Below the pieces are notes generated by a model. It was not told the DNA's origin. It ran no database searches and saw only the letters and a list, made by a program, of their open reading frames with translations. Shown piece by piece: positions 1 to 4,786 of a DNA stretch of 5,494 nucleotides. This DNA is from an uncultured Collinsella sp. (GTDB lineage: Bacteria > Actinomycetota > Coriobacteriia > Coriobacteriales > Coriobacteriaceae), in assembly GCA_938045085.1 (NCBI GenBank), contig CALINZ010000017.1:1-5494 (forward strand), written 5' to 3'. The number at the start of each line of letters is the position of its first letter. The stretch's first letter is position 1. A program made the translations under genes and the position numbers.

Positions 1-18
1 CTCCTTCGCCTAAACCTT

Positions 19-49
19 TCCCATCGGGTACAATCCCTTCGGGTAACAA
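19..49. repeat. Imperfect tandem repeat of about 15 bases, two copies
   Basis: Bases 19-33 (TCCCATCGGGTACAA) are followed directly by 34-49 (TCCCTTCGGGTAACAA). The copies differ by one substitution and one inserted A. They sit just before the terminator at 51-88, in what appears to be the 3' untranslated tail of an upstream unit; a TAA at 11-13 could be that unit's stop codon. The second copy holds a CUUCGG-type tetraloop motif but only a two-base-pair stem, so I assign no RNA function. The first copy contains TACAAT (29-34), a possible -10 element. Confidence 0.5.
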
Positions 50-50
50 C

Positions 51-88
51 ACCCGCCACCGACACATCCGGTGGCGGGTTCTTTTTTT
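51..88 (+). terminator. Strong rho-independent terminator of the upstream unit
   Basis: ACCCGCCACC (51-60) pairs perfectly with GGTGGCGGGT (70-79). A further G61-C69 pair closes the loop, giving an 11-bp GC-rich stem with a 7-base loop. After TC it runs into seven T residues (82-88). This is a textbook intrinsic terminator on the plus strand. It presumably ends a transcript that enters from the left edge. It lies only 25 bases before the ATG of the permease gene, leaving almost no room for a separate promoter between them. Confidence 0.9.
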
Positions 89-101
89 GCTTCGCGCATG
101 T

Positions 102-109
102 AGGAAGGA
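102..109 (+). promoter_or_regulatory. Ribosome binding site that sets the permease start
   Basis: AGGAAGGA at 102-109 lies four bases before ATG 114. The reading frame is open back to a TTG at 87, but that codon sits inside the terminator T-tract and has no Shine-Dalgarno sequence. ATG 114 is therefore the start. Confidence 0.8.
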
Positions 110-113
110 CATC

Positions 114-1049
114 ATGGAAAGCCGCAAGCCGTATCTCGCCACCCTGCCCGGACTCATCCTGGGCTGTCTTGTTTGCTGTGCACTCTGGGGATCGGCCTTT
201 CCCTGCATCAAGATCGGCTACGCACTCTTTGGTATCCCGGCGCACGATAGCGCTTCGCAGCTGCTCTTTGCAGGTTTACGCTTTACGCTTGCCGGCGTCC
301 TGGTTATCGTTGGGATGAGCGCGGCCCAACGCCGCCCCCTCGTACCGCAAGCGCGCGACATCAAGCCCATCTTTGTCTTGTCGCTCTTCCAGACTATCGG
401 GCAGTACTTCTTTTTCTACCTGGGACTCTCGCGCGCCAGTGCCATGTCGAGCTCCATCATCGAGGCCAGCGCCAACTTCCTCGCAATCCTCTTTGCCGCC
501 CTGGCATTTCGCACCGAGAAGCTCAATACGGCCAAGGTGCTTGGCTGCGTGTTGGGCTTTGCCGGCGTCGCGCTTGTCAACCTTTCGGGCGCAGATGGCA
601 CCTTTGGCTTCACGCTCGATGGCGAGGGCTTTATCCTAGCCTCCACTGTCGCGGGCGCTCTTTCGACCTGCCTGATCGGCATCTTCTCGCGCAAGCACGA
701 CGGTGTTTTGCTTGCCGGCTGGCAGTTTTTAGTCGGCGGCCTGGTCCTCACCGCCATCGGCTTTTTGATGGGCGGCACATTGTCCCCCACCGAAGTCGCC
801 CCCGCCATCGCGCTCATCATCTACATGGCGCTTATCTCCGCCGTCGCGTACTCGCTGTGGTCCCGCCTGCTCGCCGTCAACCCCGTCAGCCGCGTGTCGG
901 TCTTTGGCTTTATGAACCCGGTCTTTGGCGTGCTGTTGAGCGCACTGCTGCTCGGCGAGGGCGCTGGCACGAACCCCGTTACCGTCATCGTTGCCCTGTT
1001 GTTGGTCTGCGGCGGCATCATCATCGTCAACAAACCCAAAAAAGCCTAG
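114..1049 (+). CDS. EamA-domain permease of the DMT (drug/metabolite transporter) superfamily
   Basis: The protein is an integral inner-membrane transporter of 311 aa, a usual length for the family. It is almost entirely hydrophobic, with about ten predicted helices in two repeated EamA halves. Family landmarks are visible: ALWGSAFP in helix 1 (residues 23-30), LRFTLAG (55-61), the GLSRASAMSSSIIEAS stretch closing the first half (104-119), and near the C-terminus FMNPVFGVLLSALLLGE (266-282), the typical last-helices motif. It ends with a lysine-rich cytoplasmic tail. EamA proteins export or take up amino acids, nucleosides and other small metabolites, and the sequence does not reveal the substrate. 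The first half has EASANF where many members have a proline-containing motif, so the two halves are not symmetric. Start chosen from the AGGAAGGA site. The gene stands alone and converges on the cyclase gene at 1149. Confidence 0.9.
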   Translation: MESRKPYLATLPGLILGCLVCCALWGSAFPCIKIGYALFGIPAHDSASQLLFAGLRFTLAGVLVIVGMSAAQRRPLVPQARDIKPIFVLSLFQTIGQYFFFYLGLSRASAMSSSIIEASANFLAILFAALAFRTEKLNTAKVLGCVLGFAGVALVNLSGADGTFGFTLDGEGFILASTVAGALSTCLIGIFSRKHDGVLLAGWQFLVGGLVLTAIGFLMGGTLSPTEVAPAIALIIYMALISAVAYSLWSRLLAVNPVSRVSVFGFMNPVFGVLLSALLLGEGAGTNPVTVIVALLLVCGGIIIVNKPKKA

Positions 1050-1068
1050 CGAGCTCACCTTTTTAGGG
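1035..1068. repeat. Inverted repeat across the permease stop codon
   Basis: CCCAAAAAAG (1035-1044) and CTTTTTAGGG (1059-1068) are complementary except for one A·A mismatch, with a 14-base loop. The TAG stop (1047-1049) lies in the loop. The A-tract/T-tract arrangement resembles the flanks of a bidirectional terminator between convergent genes, but the loop has no stable GC core, so termination here is uncertain. Confidence 0.35.
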
Positions 1069-1123
1069 AGGGCGTTTGCACACTTTAGCTTAATGGAATA
1101 CATCGATGAGCTGAGGGCCGCCA

Positions 1124-1147
1124 CGCACGCAAGCGTGCGACCCTTTT
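1124..1147 (+). terminator. Probable terminator hairpin between convergent genes
   Basis: CGCACG (1124-1129) pairs with CGTGCG (1134-1139) around a CAAG loop, followed by ACCC and four T residues (1144-1147). The stem is stable but the T-run is short and offset by four bases. It would serve the permease transcript on the plus strand. It ends just before the cyclase stop codon at 1149-1151. On the minus strand there is no T-tract after it. Confidence 0.5.
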
Positions 1148-1148
1148 C

Positions 1149-2291
1149 CTAGCGTATCTGGATGCCGGCTTTCTTTTTCTCGGCCTTGACGCGGTAGAGC
1201 TCCGCATCGGCAGCGCGAAGTAAGTCTTGCCAGGTATCAACACTATCGCCGACCCGCGCGCAACCGATGGACATCCGCAATGCATACGGCACCTCGGCAT
1301 GCGCGAGCTCGTCGTTGATTGTCGCGCACAGATGCATGATATCCTGTTCCGCCGCTGCCTTTTGGAGCACCACGAACTCATCGCCACCATAACGCGCGAT
1401 AAAGCCACCAGACGCCGAGCAAACCTCTTTGAGCGCAGCGGATATTACCTGAAGAGCATGGTCGCCCTCCACATGTCCATAGCGATCGTTAATCTGCTTA
1501 AAGCCGTCAGCGTCCATCATAAGCAGATATACATCTTCGGCCTGATCCACATTTGAAAAGAGCGACAGCATATAGGTCTCAAAACGGTTGCGGTTGTTGA
1601 GTCCAGTCAACGGGTCAGTCGAGATCAGTTGCTCCTGGCAGATGATATAGAGCAGCAACATGCTAATCATTATGCCGACACAAAGGCCAGGCACCGAGTA
1701 TACGATCTGAAAGGTACCGCCCACCAGAGCGGGAACCGCAAAAAAGGCGAGGGTGCGATAAATGGCCTTCTTTTGCAGGCTTTCGACTTTTCGAGCCTGA
1801 ATAAAGGCATGCAAGGACGTATATATGACGTAGCAGTAGCTAACGATAGGCTGAATCATATAAAGCGCTCCGCGACGATATACGCCCCGCGCATCGATAT
1901 AGAACATAGCGTGCGTCCAGTAGCTGGTAAATGCCAGAACGACCACCAATGCGGTTGGCAACGTTAAAAGTACCACCCTATAGGGCGTGGTCAGGAGCCG
2001 TGAGCCCTGCATCGTCTCGGAATAGAAAAACCAAATGAGGCACGCGATGGCGAACAGCGAAAACGAAACCGCGTTGGAAATCCAGTTGGCCGTGATGCCT
2101 ACAGGAGTGCTCACGCCGTCCGAGAGCGTCCAGATCATATCGAAGAAAATGTAGGCAGCAGACGTGTAGCCCAGCATGCTAAACAAAAGCTGCTGGGTGC
2201 TCGAGAACAGGGAGCGACGGCTTCGTACGGCAAGTCCGATAAGAATAATCATGCACAGCAGGAATATCTCGATCTTGAGTGCCTTTACCAC
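1149..2291 (-). CDS. Membrane-bound diguanylate cyclase (7 TM helices + GGDEF domain)
   Basis: Predicted to make cyclic di-GMP from two GTP at the cytoplasmic face of the membrane. The protein has 380 aa. Seven hydrophobic segments (about residues 6-24, 33-55, 69-90, 104-124, 143-165, 178-199, 203-219) form an N-terminal sensor-like domain that I cannot assign to a named family. The GGDEF domain follows directly: DPLTGLNNR (226-234), the metal-binding strand DADGFKQIND (260-269), the signature GGDEF (302-306), then SIGCA and AADAELYRVKAEKKK near the end. All catalytic landmarks are present, so it is probably active. The usual inhibitory RxxD, ending six residues before GGDEF, is absent (Ala and Gly at the R and D positions), so product inhibition through that site is unlikely. 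No EAL or HD-GYP domain is attached. Start: a GTG with GGGAGGG six bases upstream; the frame is open back to a TTG at 2309, which lies across that ribosome binding site. Confidence 0.9.
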   Translation of the reverse strand: MVKALKIEIFLLCMIILIGLAVRSRRSLFSSTQQLLFSMLGYTSAAYIFFDMIWTLSDGVSTPVGITANWISNAVSFSLFAIACLIWFFYSETMQGSRLLTTPYRVVLLTLPTALVVVLAFTSYWTHAMFYIDARGVYRRGALYMIQPIVSYCYVIYTSLHAFIQARKVESLQKKAIYRTLAFFAVPALVGGTFQIVYSVPGLCVGIMISMLLLYIICQEQLISTDPLTGLNNRNRFETYMLSLFSNVDQAEDVYLLMMDADGFKQINDRYGHVEGDHALQVISAALKEVCSASGGFIARYGGDEFVVLQKAAAEQDIMHLCATINDELAHAEVPYALRMSIGCARVGDSVDTWQDLLRAADAELYRVKAEKKKAGIQIR

Positions 2292-2297
2292 TAGACG

Positions 2298-2306
2298 CCC
2301 TCCCTT
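2298..2306 (-). promoter_or_regulatory. Ribosome binding site favouring the GTG start of the cyclase gene
   Basis: On the minus strand AAGGGAGGG (2306 to 2298) is followed by six bases and then GTG at 2291. This purine tract overlaps the first codons of the longer TTG-started frame, so the GTG start is preferred. Confidence 0.7.
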
Positions 2307-2381
2307 CAATATCCAAGTGGCCAGAATCGCCCAATTCGAATCTGGGCAACAAACACCCCCTACTCCGCAGGGGTAAGGGGA

Positions 2382-2412
2382 ATAATAGCAGAGCGACCGA
2401 ACGTCACTGCAA
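2382..2412 (-). promoter_or_regulatory. Possible promoter of the cyclase gene
   Basis: On the minus strand TATTAT (2387 to 2382) is a fair -10 element. TTGCAG (2412 to 2407) matches three of six -35 positions with a 19-base spacer. Transcription would start near 2375, leaving a leader of about 85 bases. The match is weak, and the -35 lies inside the inverted repeat at 2391-2434. Confidence 0.3.
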
Positions 2413-2434
2413 GACAGCTCTCGTTCGGGCGCTC
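2391..2434 (-). terminator. Long imperfect inverted repeat: kdgT terminator or operator
   Basis: GAGCG-A-CCGAACG (2391-2403) pairs with CGTTCGG-G-CGCTC (2422-2434): 12 base pairs with one mismatch and an 18-base loop. Read on the minus strand, the stem is followed by TGCTATTATT, which is T-rich but broken, so it can act as an intrinsic terminator about 45 bases after the kdgT stop. The same bases overlap the putative -35 of the cyclase gene, so a regulator site is an equally reasonable reading. Confidence 0.45.
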
Positions 2435-2479
2435 AAACGGCGCGAGTTGCACGCCGGAATCATTGATGGGTATCGATTG

Positions 2480-3502
2480 CTACTCGCCATCGATGTCGGT
2501 CGCGACAGCCTCTTCGATGGCCTCGACACCGGCAGGCGACAGGTCTTCCTTGCTCTGGCAGAACTTCTTATCGACCCAGCCGGTCAGAATCGGGGCCATG
2601 ATTGCCGTGATGATGACGGCAGTGGCGATCTGCGCATACGCGGTGGGCGCAAGCTCGGCATAGCGCGGAGCGACCTCGGCGAGGGCGACCGGCGTGGTCA
2701 TGGCCGTGCCGGCAATGGTGGAACATGCCACAGCCGCCTTACCATTGCCGCCACACAGGCGCTCGAAGGCAAAGGTAATGGGACCGACGATAAAGAGCGT
2801 GATGAGGCCCAGCAGGATGCCCGAAATGCCACCGGCGATGAAGCTCGAAAGGCTCATGGACGCACCGAGCTGAAAACCAATTACAGCGATCGCGGGATTG
2901 GCGCCGGGAACCAGCAGGTTCTTGATAAACGGGAACAAGTTGCCCAGGACCATGCCGATAACAAGCGGCAGGATGGATCCGATGATGGTGCCGACGGGGA
3001 TGTTGGCGAGACCCGAAACACCAAGGATGATCATCGTGACGGCGGGGCCGGCCGTAAAGAACAGGATACCGACAGCGCCCTGCTCGGACTCATCGCCGAA
3101 CTCGCCCATGATGCCCGTATAGAGCGCCATGTTGCAAAACGTAATGCCGCCGATGATGGAAACCGAGCTCAGGCCTAAAAAGTTATCGTTAAAGAAGTAC
3201 GCGACGCCCAGACCCAGCGCGGCTGCCACTACAAGCTTAGGAATCAGCACGACGATGCCGGTCTTGATGGCGCCCGGCGTGGACTTAAAGCTGATGCCGG
3301 CGCCCACGAACAGCAAGATCGCGGCAACGATGGTGTTGGAGCCGCCGCGGCAGGCAGCCGTAAAGAAGCCGCCGACCTCAAAGACCTGCGGGCAGAAGGT
3401 ATTGAGCAAAAGGCCGACGATCATCGGATAGATCATGATGTCGCCCGGGATGCGCGGTACCTTGAATTTCTTTTGCTCGCTGGCGGTCGCTTCCTGTGCC
3501 AT
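2480..3502 (-). CDS. kdgT: 2-keto-3-deoxygluconate:H+ symporter (KdgT family)
   Basis: An inner-membrane permease that takes up 2-keto-3-deoxygluconate, a breakdown product of pectin and other uronates, by proton symport. The protein has 340 aa; the E. coli protein is about 327 aa. After a short polar N-terminus it carries the family's opening block RIPGDIMIYP (17-26) with NTFCP (34-38), then LLFVGAGI (63-70), CNMALYTGIMGEFG (123-136), TMIILGVSGLA (156-166), GGNGKAA (251-257) and TTPVALAEVAP (269-279), all recognisable KdgT blocks. About ten hydrophobic segments cover it. The C-terminal 25 residues are acidic and look longer than in the E. coli protein. Start: ATG 3502, preceded four bases upstream by GGGGG; a longer frame from TTG 3532 has no better signal. 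No kdgK, kdgA or uronate gene is adjacent, so the substrate is inferred from family membership alone. Confidence 0.85.
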   Translation of the reverse strand: MAQEATASEQKKFKVPRIPGDIMIYPMIVGLLLNTFCPQVFEVGGFFTAACRGGSNTIVAAILLFVGAGISFKSTPGAIKTGIVVLIPKLVVAAALGLGVAYFFNDNFLGLSSVSIIGGITFCNMALYTGIMGEFGDESEQGAVGILFFTAGPAVTMIILGVSGLANIPVGTIIGSILPLVIGMVLGNLFPFIKNLLVPGANPAIAVIGFQLGASMSLSSFIAGGISGILLGLITLFIVGPITFAFERLCGGNGKAAVACSTIAGTAMTTPVALAEVAPRYAELAPTAYAQIATAVIITAIMAPILTGWVDKKFCQSKEDLSPAGVEAIEEAVATDIDGE

Positions 3503-3546
3503 GAAACCCCCATTTCCGCTGACGCAGAACAAAAGCCCACGTCACG

Positions 3547-3578
3547 CTTTGCTACAGTAAAGTTTGACCATGGTACCA
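3547..3578. promoter_or_regulatory. Palindromic sites upstream of kdgT, possible operator
   Basis: CTTTGCTACAGTAAAG (3547-3562) is an imperfect palindrome, with arms CTTTGC and GTAAAG and one mismatch. A few bases further from kdgT lie CCATGG (3568-3573) and TGGTACCA (3571-3578), overlapping perfect palindromes. They sit 45-76 bases before the kdgT start, where a promoter and regulator would be expected. On the minus strand TTTACT (3561 to 3556) could be a -10, but I see no good -35. No regulator gene is present in the window. Confidence 0.3.
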
Positions 3579-3643
3579 GAAGAAGCAGACCGCCTCGGTG
3601 AGAAATTCGATTCGTTAGGCCGGGACGATAACGCGTCCTGCTC

Positions 3644-3967
3644 CTATACGAGGCTCAAAACGATATAGAACACGATGCCCGAAACGCAGCACCACAACAT
3701 CGACTTTGTCTTGATTGCCACCGCCACGACGCCGGTGGCCGCAATCCAGGGAACCAAGGCAGGCCAGAATCCCGCGTCGAACGCGCCGGGGTTCACCAAG
3801 TCGTTGGCGACCAGCGCGGCAAAGGCAGCGGGCGGGATATAGCCCAGGGCCTCGGTAATGCGGGGCGACAGGGTCCGCCCGCGCAAGGCGAACGCCGGCG
3901 CGATGCGAAAGAACGCGATAGCAGCCCACGACGACAGCCACAGAACCAAGAACTCGTTAGCGGGCAT
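3644..3967 (-). CDS. azlD: AzlD small subunit of the branched-chain amino acid exporter
   Basis: The small membrane subunit that, with AzlC, forms an exporter of branched-chain amino acids (AzlCD/YgaZH type). It has 107 aa, the usual size for AzlD, with four hydrophobic segments (about 7-28, 40-58, 67-85, 89-107). The conserved block FFRIAPAFALRG (19-30), followed by IPPAAFAALVAND (44-56), matches the family pattern of an Arg-x-x-Pro in helix 1 and a proline-rich helix 2. The ATG (3967) lies inside the end of azlC: the two genes share 11 bases (3957-3967), and a GAAGAGGTG Shine-Dalgarno sequence (3982 to 3974) lies inside azlC. The pair is therefore very probably translationally coupled. After the stop there is only a weak 5-bp hairpin (3623-3638) without a T-tract, so I see no clear terminator. 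Confidence 0.85.
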   Translation of the reverse strand: MPANEFLVLWLSSWAAIAFFRIAPAFALRGRTLSPRITEALGYIPPAAFAALVANDLVNPGAFDAGFWPALVPWIAATGVVAVAIKTKSMLWCCVSGIVFYIVLSLV

Positions 3968-4649
3968 CGCGGGCACCTCTTCCGTCAAATACAGCATCGC
4001 ACGCCAGCGCAATGGCAATGCCGACCACGACGCTTGCCGGCACGGCAATATTCGCGAGGCCCAGGAACTTGCATACGGCGACGGACACCGCGCCCGAAAC
4101 CGCCGCGACAACGTTACCGCGCGACAGCCGCTGCGAAAAGAGCAGGCAGATAAAGAGCGAGGTGCAGACAAAGGCTGCAATGGCGGTGGGAACATCGACA
4201 ACGGCACCGACGATGGCGCCCGTCGTACACGAAACGCCCCATGTTGCGATGAGGATCACGTTGAGCACAAAGGACTCGAGCGGACCCCAATCCTCCCCTT
4301 CAACCAATTTGCCAAGCGAGATGCCATATGCCTCCTCGGTAAGTGTCGCGGCAACAGCCAGCGTCTGACGCTTCGAGGCACCCATCAGATGCGGTGCGAT
4401 CGATGCCGAGTAAAGTGCAAAGCGCGAGGAGATTGCGGCGACGCTCGCGACGATCGATGCCGCAGGCACACCTGCCAGCCACAGATTGCAGATCATAAAC
4501 TGCCCGCTGCCCGTCACGAACGTGCTGCTCAGAGCAAAAACCATCCAGGGTTCCATTCCCGTCTGCGCCATGATCATTCCGCACGGCGCGGCTATCGCAA
4601 CATAGGTAAGCATCACCGGCCAGATGGTTTTAACGATTTTGAGCACCAT
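3957..4649 (-). CDS. azlC: AzlC large subunit of the branched-chain amino acid exporter
   Basis: The large subunit of the AzlCD inner-membrane exporter of branched-chain amino acids. Under the start chosen here it has 230 aa. Family features: APCGMIMAQTGMEPWM in the first helix pair (21-36), FVTGSGQFM (44-52), the SSRFALYSASIAPHL block (74-88) where family members carry an arginine-containing N/S-R-h-x-L-Y motif, and TEEAYGI (104-110) at the conserved acidic position. Three or four more helices follow (127-218). The C-terminus is short and charged. Start: ATG 4649 has GAGGAA four bases upstream. An in-frame ATG at 4685 would add 12 residues (MRLGKLVGTRNA) but has no ribosome binding site, so I prefer 4649; the choice is not settled. 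First gene of the azlCD operon, divergent from the HD-domain gene. Confidence 0.87.
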   Translation of the reverse strand: MVLKIVKTIWPVMLTYVAIAAPCGMIMAQTGMEPWMVFALSSTFVTGSGQFMICNLWLAGVPAASIVASVAAISSRFALYSASIAPHLMGASKRQTLAVAATLTEEAYGISLGKLVEGEDWGPLESFVLNVILIATWGVSCTTGAIVGAVVDVPTAIAAFVCTSLFICLLFSQRLSRGNVVAAVSGAVSVAVCKFLGLANIAVPASVVVGIAIALACDAVFDGRGARDAR

Positions 4650-4653
4650 AGCG

Positions 4654-4659
4654 TTCCTC
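4654..4659 (-). promoter_or_regulatory. Ribosome binding site favouring the shorter AzlC start
   Basis: On the minus strand GAGGAA (4659 to 4654) stands four bases before ATG 4649. The alternative ATG at 4685 is preceded by GTCGTTGA and no purine tract of the right kind. Confidence 0.55.
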
Positions 4660-4709
4660 GTCCCGACAAGCTTTCCGAGCCGCATTCAACGACGCGGCAG
4701 AATCATCAC

Positions 4710-4745
4710 CCGGTGGCAATAAAGTTCGCCTACAATTGCCACCGG
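4710..4745. promoter_or_regulatory. Perfect 11-bp inverted repeat in the azlC/HD divergent region
   Basis: CCGGTGGCAAT (4710-4720) and ATTGCCACCGG (4735-4745) are exact reverse complements, separated by 14 bases. Neither side is followed by a T-tract, so it is not an intrinsic terminator. It overlaps -10-like elements for both directions: TACAAT on plus (4731-4736) and TTTATT on minus (4723 to 4718). Neither has a clear -35. The position suits a shared operator for azlCD and the HD gene, for example for an Lrp/AsnC or other dimeric regulator; that identity is a guess. Alternatively it forms an RNA hairpin in a leader. Confidence 0.55.
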
Positions 4746-4749
4746 ATCG

Positions 4750-4769
4750 AAAGACACAGAAAGACACAG
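4750..4769 (+). repeat. Two exact tandem copies of a 10-bp unit
   Basis: AAAGACACAG occurs twice without a gap (4750-4759 and 4760-4769). It lies five bases after the inverted repeat and six bases before the AGGAAG ribosome binding site of the HD gene, so it is probably in that gene's leader. One helical turn per copy would place two identical sites on the same face of DNA. It may equally be a simple duplication. Confidence 0.7.
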
Positions 4770-4786
4770 CTTTTTAGGAAGTCATT

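Noticed and set aside
87..113. TTG start for the permease
   Set aside because: It lies in the terminator T-tract and lacks a Shine-Dalgarno sequence, while ATG 114 has AGGAAGGA upstream.
729..1124. Minus-strand open frame opposite the permease
   Set aside because: Asp/Gln/Ala-rich shadow of the permease with no motif or ribosome binding site.
2279..3178. Long plus-strand open frame (299 codons) opposite kdgT
   Set aside because: A polar, low-complexity translation with no recognisable motif; the minus strand encodes a clear KdgT homologue.
3623..3638. Terminator after azlD
   Set aside because: Only a 5-bp stem (GGACG/CGTCC) with no T-tract on the minus strand.
3968..4207. Upstream extension of the azlD frame to an ATG at 4207
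   Set aside because: The extra 80 codons lie inside azlC in another frame. The ATG at 3967 has a ribosome binding site and gives the standard AzlD length.
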